Made by a program: the position numbers and the translations under genes. The notes below the pieces were generated by a model. The model was not told the DNA's origin, did no database searches, and worked only from the letters and a program-made list of their open reading frames with translations. From Bacteroidia bacterium (lineage in GTDB: Bacteria > Bacteroidota > Bacteroidia > Cytophagales > Cyclobacteriaceae), in assembly GCA_016650355.1 (NCBI GenBank), contig JAENVX010000194.1, positions 1 to 5,122 on the forward strand: 5,122 bases of DNA. The letters run 5' to 3'. Shown in pieces: positions 1 to 5,122 of this stretch (the first letter of the stretch is position 1; the number at the start of each line of letters is the position of its first letter).

Positions 1-1040
1 GCCACACCTCCGGCTAGTCCGCCAAATGCAACCGCGGTTGCAGTTACGATATCTCCTAAAGGCACAAATTCAAAATTAAAGAAGTCATTGTTGAGCATGA
101 TTAGAATTAATGAAACTAACGTCAGTGTTATGCCAACCACTCCTGCAACACCAAATCCTGGGATGACAAATATTTCAGCAATGATTAACAGAACACCAAC
201 AAATAGGGCAATTATCTCCCAATACTCGGCAAGTCCGTTCAGGTAATACGGAATTAAATATAGAACAAGTGCTATGACGGCTGCAAACAATGGAAACCCG
301 ACCCCAGGGGTCTGAAGTTCAAAGTAGATTCCACCAATGATCACAAGAATTAGCAACCCACTTATGAAAGGATTGAGTGCAAATGCAATAATTTTTTCTA
401 CAGTTCCCAATTTAAACTTATCAATCTCATAATTAGTGACATTATTTTTTGCGAGGATTTCTTCAATTGAATCTACCTGTCCCTCGCAGAAACCATGTTT
501 AATAGCTTCTAATGTGGTAAATGTAATTACACGCCCTTCCTGTTTTATGCTGTCAATTACGATTCGTTCGTCCACCATTCCTTCTGCAATGCGTGGGTTT
601 CTTCCGTTTTTTTCTGCAGTGGCACGCATAATCCCACGCATATAAGCTTGATATTTATCAGGCGCGGCCTGGCCACCTGCACCCTCCACAACTGTAGCAG
701 CACCAATGGTGGCGCCTGGAGACATATAGATGCTATCACATGCAATAGAAATCAATGCACCTGCGGAGGCAGCGTCAGAATTGATATAGACCCAAATAGG
801 TTTTTTGAAATCCATAATCAGGTCCACAATTTCTTTCGCATCCGTCAGGACGCCTCCATACGTGTCCATATCGATGAGTACGTAATCGGCATTTGTCTTT
901 TCGGCATGGTCAATAGCTAATTTTACATAGCGAAGCATCCGTGGGTCGATTTCATCTTTGATCTCCATCACCATCACCTTACTTTGCTGGGCGAGTGCCG
1001 TGGAGCAAATCAGGCAAAATAACACTACAAACTTTCTCAT
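1..1040 (-). CDS. NfeD family membrane-bound serine protease, long form (C-terminus beyond window edge)
   Basis: The reading frame is open from an ATG at 1040 to base 1, giving 346 residues without a stop; the gene runs off the left edge. Residues 1-17 look like a signal peptide ending in TALA before QQ. Residues about 20-195 form a ClpP/SppA-like protease domain. The DTYGG at 59-63 matches the oxyanion glycine region, Ser92 lies in DAASAGAL, and Lys129 in PDKY is the best candidate for the second dyad residue, as in archaeal PH1510. Four hydrophobic segments follow at about 217-240, 250-266, 275-293 and 296-317, with a fifth starting near 333. Long NfeD proteins normally end in a soluble OB-fold domain, which would lie outside the window. 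The family is thought to work with stomatin/flotillin-like (SPFH) membrane proteins in membrane quality control; no such partner is visible here. The family call is firm, the substrate unknown. It is transcribed divergently from the LysM gene. Confidence 0.93.
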   Translation of the reverse strand, partial: MRKFVVLFCLICSTALAQQSKVMVMEIKDEIDPRMLRYVKLAIDHAEKTNADYVLIDMDTYGGVLTDAKEIVDLIMDFKKPIWVYINSDAASAGALISIACDSIYMSPGATIGAATVVEGAGGQAAPDKYQAYMRGIMRATAEKNGRNPRIAEGMVDERIVIDSIKQEGRVITFTTLEAIKHGFCEGQVDSIEEILAKNNVTNYEIDKFKLGTVEKIIAFALNPFISGLLILVIIGGIYFELQTPGVGFPLFAAVIALVLYLIPYYLNGLAEYWEIIALFVGVLLIIAEIFVIPGFGVAGVVGITLTLVSLILIMLNNDFFNFEFVPLGDIVTATAVAFGGLAGGV

Positions 1041-1064
1041 CACTTTATTCCTGTTTAACTTGCA

Positions 1065-1095
1065 TAAAGTTACGATTAAACCATTGGCGGTGAAA
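1065..1095 (-). promoter_or_regulatory. Possible Bacteroidota-type promoter for the NfeD gene
   Basis: On the minus strand, TTTC (1092-1095) is followed by 19 bases and TAACTTTA (1065-1072). This resembles the Bacteroidota -33/-7 pair (TTTG or TTG, then TAnnTTTG), with one mismatch in each element. The predicted transcription start near 1060 would leave a leader of about 20 bases before the ATG at 1040. The match is imperfect and such sites arise by chance in AT-rich DNA. I see no equally good site for the divergent LysM gene in the same 75-base spacer (1041-1115). Confidence 0.35.
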
Positions 1096-1115
1096 TCGGA
1101 GTTTTGTGAAATCTT

Positions 1116-2114
1116 ATGATAAAAATTATTCTCTTAACCCTTATTTCCTGGAGTAACCCTAAAGTTGCTGGAGACTCCTTACGTCTGGAGACAATTAATG
1201 GGAAGCAATTCGTTATTCACCAGGTAAGTGAAAAAGAGACGCTATATGCTATTTCAAAGCATTATGGAGTTTCAATTCTGAATATCCTTGAATTTAATAA
1301 AACTGCTGATGGAGGACTGGAAGTAGGTCAAATTCTTAAGGTACCCTATGTTCCAAAAAGTAAGGTTCAGAGTGCAAATGGAATTGTTCACACAGTGGCT
1401 GCTAAGGAAACGTTATTCTCTATATCAAAATTGTATGACGTTCCCCTTGATGAAATAAAAGCGCTGAATAACCTGAGTAGTAATTCACTATCTCTTGGGC
1501 AGAAGCTTACGATCAAGAAACAAAAACAGGCGGATCTAAAAGAGGTCAAACCAATTGAGTCGCAATTAAGCAAGGATTTGCACACTGTGGCACCTAAGGA
1601 AACACTTTATAGTATCTCCAAACAATATGGCATTGCGATAGGACAATTGAAAGAATGGAATGGGATAGTTGGGAATGAGTTGAACATTGGTCAGGTGCTT
1701 TTGGTTGCGCAACCCAAGGTGGGAGTATCATCTACCAAAGAAAAAGTTAACCCTTCGGTTTCGGTTGTACCAGAGCAACCTAAAGTTGTTGAAATACCGG
1801 CCCCAAAGGAGACGACAATTAAAATATCTGAAAGTTCGGCAGGTTCTGATGAGATTAAAGAAAAGGGGTCAGCTGAATTGATTGAGGGAACGGACGGCAA
1901 CCGTAAATACCTGGCGCTTTATAATGCTGCAAAAGTGGGGACAATTTTAAAAGTAAGAAATGATGTTAACAATCGGGAAGTATTTGTTCGCGTGATGGGA
2001 CCTTTGCCGATTGGATCAAATAGCAAAACAATTATTAAAATTTCAAAGTCAGCTTTTGACAGACTGGGGGCTAGTGAAGGAAATTTTGGCGTGGAAGTGA
2101 CATATTACAAATGA
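1116..2114 (+). CDS. LysM repeat protein with C-terminal RlpA-like double-psi beta-barrel
   Basis: This 332-residue protein probably binds peptidoglycan in the periplasm or at the outer surface of the cell wall. The N-terminus has a short hydrophobic run (IKIILLTLISW) that may be a weak signal peptide ending near VAG. Three LysM domains follow at residues about 33-77, 91-134 and 155-198, each with the pattern H-x-V, KETL(Y/F)-x-ISK-x-Y, and a final L-x-(V/L)GQ-x-L. Residues about 200-262 are a low-complexity linker rich in K, E, P, S and V. Residues 263-330 match the core of the RlpA double-psi barrel (VGTILKVRN, then EVFVRV, a GP turn, and ISKSAFDRLG). Positions that are normally Asp in active RlpA (the D of DRGP and the D of IDLS) appear to be Met294 and Lys308, so lytic transglycosylase activity is doubtful. 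A stop in frame at 1107 makes the ATG at 1116 the first possible ATG. The next gene starts 22 bases downstream, suggesting co-transcription. Confidence 0.9.
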   Translation: MIKIILLTLISWSNPKVAGDSLRLETINGKQFVIHQVSEKETLYAISKHYGVSILNILEFNKTADGGLEVGQILKVPYVPKSKVQSANGIVHTVAAKETLFSISKLYDVPLDEIKALNNLSSNSLSLGQKLTIKKQKQADLKEVKPIESQLSKDLHTVAPKETLYSISKQYGIAIGQLKEWNGIVGNELNIGQVLLVAQPKVGVSSTKEKVNPSVSVVPEQPKVVEIPAPKETTIKISESSAGSDEIKEKGSAELIEGTDGNRKYLALYNAAKVGTILKVRNDVNNREVFVRVMGPLPIGSNSKTIIKISKSAFDRLGASEGNFGVEVTYYK

Positions 2115-2136
2115 GCTGACCTATTTTTTGAAATCC

Positions 2137-2913
2137 ATGAAGCAAAAACCAATTCTGGATTTAAAAGCATTTCTGGATTCCAAAGTAGAACAATACAATC
2201 AACCCGGATTTATTAAAAATGATCCTATCTCCATCCCTCATCGCTTTACAAAAAAACAGGACATTGAGATCTCAGGTTTCCTTGCCGCTACTTTGGCCTG
2301 GGGGCAAAGAGTAACCATAATCAATAAGAGTAGTGAGTTGTTGAATATGATGGACAATTCTCCTCATGATTTTCTTTTGCATCACACAGTGGACGATCTT
2401 AAGCCGTTTGAAAAATTTAAACACAGGACTTTCAACGAAACAGATGCCTTATATTTTATTGAATTTCTTTCGTGGTTTTATAAAAAACATGATTCGCTTG
2501 AAATAGCATTTACCAATAACCGGGCAGGAGAGACAGTGGAGCAAAACCTGATTAACTTTTATCGCTTGTTTTTTGGCCTTCCGGATTTTCCAAATAGAAC
2601 AAAGAAACATGTGGCAACTCCTGAACGGAAATCGGCATGTAAACGAATAAACATGTTTCTTCGGTGGATGGTACGAAGGGATAGACAAGGTGTTGACTTT
2701 GGAATATGGAAAAGCATTTCTCCATCACAGCTCATCTGTCCGTGCGACCTTCATGTGGAGCGTGTAGCGCGTAAACTTAACCTGATTAGCAGAAAGCAAA
2801 TGAATTGGGAAACGGCAATCGAATTGACAAATAATTTGAAAAATCTTGATCCAATCGATCCAGTAAAATATGACTTCGCCCTTTTTGGTTTAGGGGTAGA
2901 GGAGAAGTTTTAG
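2137..2913 (+). CDS. TIGR02757 family protein (DUF2400), function unknown
   Basis: From the ATG at 2137 this gives 258 residues; a TTG at 2128 is also in frame and would add three (MKS), but the ATG is the likelier start. The sequence matches an uncharacterised family found mainly in Bacteroidota. Recognisable blocks are IPHRFTKKQDIEISGFLAA at 33-51 followed by WGQR at 55-58, the basic helix KRINMFLRWMVRRD at 169-182, CPCDLHVERVARKLNL at 201-216, and DPVKYDFALFGLG at 241-253. There is no signal peptide or membrane segment, so it should be cytoplasmic. The D204-x-H206-x-x-R209 motif followed by a helix resembles the VDTH-x-x-R segment of endonuclease III-type glycosylases; that link is my inference, and no helix-hairpin-helix GPG or glycosylase lysine is visible. 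It probably shares a transcript with the LysM gene, with no obvious functional connection. Its stop is 13 bases from the stop of convergent pyrE. Confidence 0.88.
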   Translation: MKQKPILDLKAFLDSKVEQYNQPGFIKNDPISIPHRFTKKQDIEISGFLAATLAWGQRVTIINKSSELLNMMDNSPHDFLLHHTVDDLKPFEKFKHRTFNETDALYFIEFLSWFYKKHDSLEIAFTNNRAGETVEQNLINFYRLFFGLPDFPNRTKKHVATPERKSACKRINMFLRWMVRRDRQGVDFGIWKSISPSQLICPCDLHVERVARKLNLISRKQMNWETAIELTNNLKNLDPIDPVKYDFALFGLGVEEKF

Positions 2914-2926
2914 TATATAAAATTTG

Positions 2927-3574
2927 TTACTTCCAGTTCCCCGGGTCAACTCTCCAAGACTTAACGTAGATAAGCTGCTTCTCGTCAAGGTATTTTTTAT
3001 CAACGGCCTCTTTAAGCACATGATTGAAGTCACTCAAACAAACAAGAGGGATTTTAGCCGCTTCAAAATTCTTTTCAGCCACATCAAATCCATACGTGAA
3101 GATCGCAACCATACCGAGGATATTAAAGCCTGCCTCCTTTAAGGCCTGTGCTGCTTTTAATGAGCTTCCTCCAGTGGAAATCAGGTCTTCTACAAGTACT
3201 ACCTTTTTACCTTTTTCGATCTTACCTTCAATCAGGTTGCCCAGTCCATGATCTTTTGGTTTGGGTCTGACATAGATATACGGCAATTCCAATCCCTCCG
3301 CAACCAAAGCACCTTGAGGTATCCCTGCAGTCGCAACGCCTGCAATGTACTCTGCTTGGGGGAAGTTTGTTTTAATAGCCAGAATCAGGCTTTCCTTGAT
3401 GGATCTACGAATTTCTGGATAGGAGAGGGCAAGCCGGTTGTCGCAATAAATAGGCGATTTCCAACCTGAGCTCCAGGTGAAAGGATTCTTATAATTAAGC
3501 TTTATGGCCTCGATATCGAGTAATAGCGCTGCTACCCTTCCTGCTGTTTCTTCTTGAATTTTTACGATGCTCAT
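2927..3574 (-). CDS. pyrE: Orotate phosphoribosyltransferase
   Basis: PyrE transfers the phosphoribosyl group of PRPP to orotate, giving orotidine 5'-monophosphate and pyrophosphate, the fifth step of de novo pyrimidine synthesis in the cytoplasm. The 215-residue length is normal for the family. Residues 33-47 (FTWSSGWKSPIYCDNR region) form the N-terminal substrate-binding segment of the Bacillus/Bacteroidota type, where Ser35 replaces the lysine of the E. coli enzyme. VRPKPKDHGLGN at 102-113 is the flexible catalytic loop with Arg103, Lys107 and His109. VVLVEDLISTGGSS at 125-138 is the PRPP-binding motif with the acidic pair Glu129-Asp130. The start is supported because the family N-terminus aligns from Met1 and no alternative Met lies before residue 155. 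It is divergent from the NUDIX gene and convergent with the TIGR02757 gene. No OMP decarboxylase (PyrF) domain is fused. A near-consensus promoter ends four bases before the ATG. Confidence 0.97.
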   Translation of the reverse strand: MSIVKIQEETAGRVAALLLDIEAIKLNYKNPFTWSSGWKSPIYCDNRLALSYPEIRRSIKESLILAIKTNFPQAEYIAGVATAGIPQGALVAEGLELPYIYVRPKPKDHGLGNLIEGKIEKGKKVVLVEDLISTGGSSLKAAQALKEAGFNILGMVAIFTYGFDVAEKNFEAAKIPLVCLSDFNHVLKEAVDKKYLDEKQLIYVKSWRVDPGNWK

Positions 3575-3578
3575 ATGG

Positions 3579-3608
3579 CAAATTTATCAGGAATACGTGG
3601 TCTCTCAA
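3579..3608 (-). promoter_or_regulatory. Bacteroidota-type promoter for pyrE, abutting the start codon
   Basis: On the minus strand TTG (3606-3608) is followed by a 19-base spacer and TAAATTTG (3579-3586), an exact fit to TTG-N19-TAnnTTTG. Only four bases separate the -7 element from the ATG at 3574. Transcription starting at the usual distance would begin at or within a base or two of the A of the ATG, so the mRNA would be leaderless or nearly so. No other equally good site was seen upstream. The call rests on motif match and position only. Confidence 0.55.
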
Positions 3609-3691
3609 GTCGGATCGCACTAGAAAATCTTATAATTACACCTAAAAATCAATCTCCGTATCAATCAATCAATTTTATTAGGCCGTCAATG

Positions 3692-3719
3692 TTGATTCAT
3701 TGGAAATAATTTATGTTTT
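3692..3719 (+). promoter_or_regulatory. Possible Bacteroidota-type promoter for the NUDIX gene
   Basis: TTG (3692-3694), a 17-base spacer, then TATGTTTT (3712-3719) fits TTG-N17-TAnnTTTG with one mismatch at the last position of the -7 element. Transcription would start near 3726, giving a leader of about 16 bases before the ATG at 3742. It would leave only about 7 bases before the alternative TTG at 3733, which favours the ATG. The site lies in a spacer with several TCAAT/ATTGA copies. Confidence 0.4.
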
Positions 3720-3741
3720 TGCAATAGGTTGATTGAACCCT

Positions 3742-4422
3742 ATGAATCTATTTATAAACGACATCCCCGTGTTAGTTCTAAAACCTGGCCAGCAGCCAAG
3801 TGAAGGAAGTTATAACCATTCAATTGATGCAAGCACTGAGGCAATCACAAAGGCTAAACTAATTCATCATGTTTGGGTGAATAACGTCACCATTCCTCAA
3901 TTGGATGAGATTCTGAACCATATCAACACAAAAGTCCCAACTCATCTACTTTCTCTAACAATCACGGCTGAAGATTATCAGGCCGTAAAGGTTTATCTAA
4001 AAGGAAAATTTAAAGTTATTAAGGCGGCAGGTGGACTTATTCTTAAAAAGGATAAGTTCTTGATGATTTACAGGATGAAAAAGTGGGACCTCCCAAAAGG
4101 TAAAAAAGAAAGTGGTGAAAAAGACAAACAAACTGCTATGAGGGAGGTAGAAGAAGAGTGTAACATTAAAGTGAAGGTAGGCAAGAAAATATGTACAACC
4201 TGGCACACTTATACCATGAACAAACGAAGCATGTTAAAAAAAACACGCTGGTATATAATGGAGTCACTTGATGATTCAGAAAGTAAACCAAGTTTGGAGG
4301 AGGACATTGAGGAACTGAGGTGGATGACCCAAAAGGAAGTATATCTGGCCCTCGAAAATTCATACAAGTCCATCCGGTTTGTGTTTGAAGAATACTACAA
4401 AACCAGAGAGAGAGTTAAGTAA
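3742..4422 (+). CDS. NUDIX hydrolase with long N-terminal extension
   Basis: From the ATG at 3742 the protein has 226 residues; an in-frame TTG at 3733 would add three. NUDIX enzymes cleave nucleoside diphosphates linked to another group, using metal ions held by the NUDIX box. Residues 96-116 (AAGGLILKKDKFLMIYRMKKW) are the first strands of the fold, followed by DLPKGK. The box spans 120-142: G120, then E126, then REVEEE at 134-139. The usual glycine near the end of the box is Asn141, while the metal-binding glutamates (135, 138, 139) are kept. Residues 1-95 are a separate conserved-looking extension of unknown function, with no signal peptide or membrane segment. The substrate cannot be read from the sequence; ADP-ribose, (d)NTP and dinucleotide polyphosphates are all possible. 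It is divergent from pyrE and convergent with coaD, so it is probably transcribed alone. No Shine-Dalgarno sequence is visible. Confidence 0.92.
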   Translation: MNLFINDIPVLVLKPGQQPSEGSYNHSIDASTEAITKAKLIHHVWVNNVTIPQLDEILNHINTKVPTHLLSLTITAEDYQAVKVYLKGKFKVIKAAGGLILKKDKFLMIYRMKKWDLPKGKKESGEKDKQTAMREVEEECNIKVKVGKKICTTWHTYTMNKRSMLKKTRWYIMESLDDSESKPSLEEDIEELRWMTQKEVYLALENSYKSIRFVFEEYYKTRERVK

Positions 4423-4433
4423 TGTCCTTGAGT

Positions 4434-4453
4434 CTTGAGCCTGATCAAGTTTT
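4434..4453 (+). terminator. Weak possible terminator after the NUDIX gene
   Basis: CTTGA (4434-4438) and TCAAG (4445-4449) form a 5-bp stem with a 6-base loop, followed directly by TTTT (4450-4453). It starts 11 bases after the NUDIX stop and overlaps the last bases of convergent coaD. The stem is short and has only two G-C pairs, so it may not work alone. There is no U-tract for transcripts coming from coaD on the minus strand. Confidence 0.25.
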
Positions 4454-4907
4454 AGAGTTTGTAGGGAAGCAACATGGACACATCGCCCCCGTAGCGATGG
4501 ACCTCTCTAATAATGGAGGAACTCAAAGAAGCAAATTGAGGAGAGGTAATTAAAAAAACGGATTCCAATTCAGCATTTAGATATCGGTTCACCTGTCCAA
4601 TACTGTTTTCATATTCGAAGTCGGTTGTGTTACGCAGTCCGCGCAACAGGAATTTCGCATTATTTTTCCGCGCAAATTCTGCCGTCAACTCCGCATAAGT
4701 TTGCACGCTAATATTCGGAAAGGCTTTAAATGTATCCCGAATCAGGCTAACCATTTTGTCAATCTTGATGTATCGGTTGCTTTTTTCTGTATTGTGACCT
4801 ATTGCAATGATGATTTCATCAAACAGGCCCAAGCCTCTTAATACAATGTCTTCGTGTCCTTTAGTAAAGGGATCAAATGATCCGGGGAAAAGAGCAACGC
4901 GTTTCAT
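4452..4907 (-). CDS. coaD: Phosphopantetheine adenylyltransferase
   Basis: CoaD joins 4'-phosphopantetheine and ATP to give dephospho-CoA and pyrophosphate, the penultimate step of coenzyme A synthesis in the cytoplasm. The 151-residue protein is slightly shorter than the E. coli enzyme (about 159), the difference lying at the C-terminus. The nucleotidyltransferase signature is PGSFDPFTKGH at 8-18, with Thr15 and His18 of the T-x-G-H motif. Lys42 aligns with the catalytically important Lys42 of E. coli. RGLRNTTDFEYE at 89-100 is the phosphopantetheine/ATP-binding segment with Arg89. SSSIIREV at 129-136 is the C-terminal ATP-binding motif. The start at 4907 fits the family, whose members begin only a few residues before the PG(S/T)FDP motif. 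It lies 41 bases downstream of the DUF3822 gene on the same strand, and no clear promoter is visible in that gap, so co-transcription is likely. Confidence 0.97.
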   Translation of the reverse strand: MKRVALFPGSFDPFTKGHEDIVLRGLGLFDEIIIAIGHNTEKSNRYIKIDKMVSLIRDTFKAFPNISVQTYAELTAEFARKNNAKFLLRGLRNTTDFEYENSIGQVNRYLNAELESVFLITSPQFASLSSSIIREVHRYGGDVSMLLPYKL

Positions 4908-4948
4908 AGGCTGCGATGTAAAATGATTGTATAATAAGGCAGATTAAC

Positions 4949-5122
4949 TTAATCATCCAGCAAATTCAATGAAAAAAGGTCAAAGAAATGATGGTATTGC
5001 ATCTCGTCAAACATATACCCGAATTTTAAATGATCTGGACGATCTCCAAACGTTACGTTCCTGACATACTTATAAAACTCCTGGTAGTGAGGTGAGTTTT
5101 TTCCAATATATCCCCACAGTAC
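4949..5122 (-). CDS. DUF3822 family protein, C-terminal part (start beyond window edge)
   Basis: Reading the minus strand from the right edge gives 57 codons and a TAA stop at 4949-4951, with no stop before it. The tail reads LWGYIGKNSPHYQEFYKYV, then RNVTFGDRPDHLKFGYMFDE, then MQYHHFFDLFSLNLLDD. This matches my recollection of the C-terminus of the DUF3822 family, where a GxIxxxSP-type segment leads to a strand with FGxRPxxLKFxYxFDE and ends in a (Y/F)F-x-LF-x-L block. The family is restricted to Bacteroidota and has no established function. Most of the gene, including the N-terminal domain, is outside the window. The 41-base gap to coaD suggests one transcript. In many relatives the 16S rRNA methyltransferase gene rsmD is close by; it is not between these two genes here and could lie further right. 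Confidence 0.75.
   Translation of the reverse strand, partial: VLWGYIGKNSPHYQEFYKYVRNVTFGDRPDHLKFGYMFDEMQYHHFFDLFSLNLLDD

Noticed and set aside
436..920. Two plus-strand open frames (436-645 and 648-920)
   Set aside because: They lie opposite the NfeD coding frame, which shows clear protease and membrane features; their translations are rich in Cys, Arg and Ser with no family resemblance, as expected of antisense frames.
2128..2136. TTG start for the TIGR02757 protein at 2128, and likewise TTG at 3733 for the NUDIX protein
   Set aside because: Each is followed by an in-frame ATG three codons later; TTG starts are rare, and for the NUDIX gene the predicted promoter position also favours the ATG.
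2151..2178. Direct repeat of TTCTGGATT at the start of the TIGR02757 gene
   Set aside because: Two short copies inside coding sequence in the same reading frame context; they encode ILDL and FLDS and look like coincidence.
2924..3469. Plus-strand open frames opposite pyrE (2924-3142, 3024-3251, 3248-3469)
   Set aside because: They are antisense shadows of a clearly conserved pyrE; no recognisable motifs or start context.
4481..4499. Perfect 6-bp inverted repeat CATCGC/GCGATG with a 7-base loop
   Set aside because: It lies inside coaD over the codons of the conserved RYGGDVS segment and has no U-tract on either side, so it is not a convincing terminator.
1..5122. Search for a mobile element, CRISPR array, tRNA, riboswitch or defence operon
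   Set aside because: No transposase or integrase-like protein, spaced repeats, tRNA-like cloverleaf or nuclease/toxin genes were seen; coding sequence fills nearly all of the window with housekeeping or family-level genes.

Overview
The window looks like an ordinary stretch of chromosome from a member of the Bacteroidota, probably Cytophagales-like (Cyclobacteriaceae/Flammeovirgaceae type). The reasons are protein families that are largely or characteristically Bacteroidota (TIGR02757/DUF2400, DUF3822, LysM plus degenerate RlpA-like barrel proteins), AT-rich intergenic DNA, no visible Shine-Dalgarno sequences before starts, and promoter-like sites of the Bacteroidota type (TTG, about 17-19 bases, TAnnTTTG). 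The genus assignment is inference. I found no tRNA, rRNA, CRISPR array, insertion sequence, phage gene or defence-type system.

Layout from left to right. Bases 1-1040 (minus) hold most of a long-form NfeD family membrane protein with an N-terminal ClpP-like serine protease domain; its C-terminus lies off the left edge. A 75-base divergent spacer separates it from a plus-strand pair: a protein with three LysM domains and an RlpA-like barrel (1116-2114), then a TIGR02757 family protein (about 2137-2913). This pair converges, with only 13 bases between stop codons, on pyrE (2927-3574, minus). A 157- to 167-base divergent spacer with two promoter-like sites follows. Next comes a NUDIX hydrolase with a long N-terminal extension (about 3742-4422, plus), which converges on coaD (4452-4907, minus). 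The C-terminal 57 residues of a DUF3822 family protein (4949-5122, minus) lie upstream of coaD and continue off the right edge.

The genes do not form one pathway. PyrE makes orotidylate for pyrimidine synthesis and CoaD makes dephospho-CoA; both are housekeeping nucleotide/cofactor enzymes. The NUDIX protein between them probably hydrolyses a nucleoside-diphosphate compound of unknown identity. NfeD and the LysM protein act in the membrane or cell envelope. The best leads are a near-consensus promoter placed so close to pyrE that its mRNA should have almost no leader, a loss of catalytic-type residues in the RlpA-like barrel, and an endonuclease III-like D-x-H-x-x-R motif in the uncharacterised TIGR02757 protein. 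I do not see convincing evidence for a new multi-gene system.
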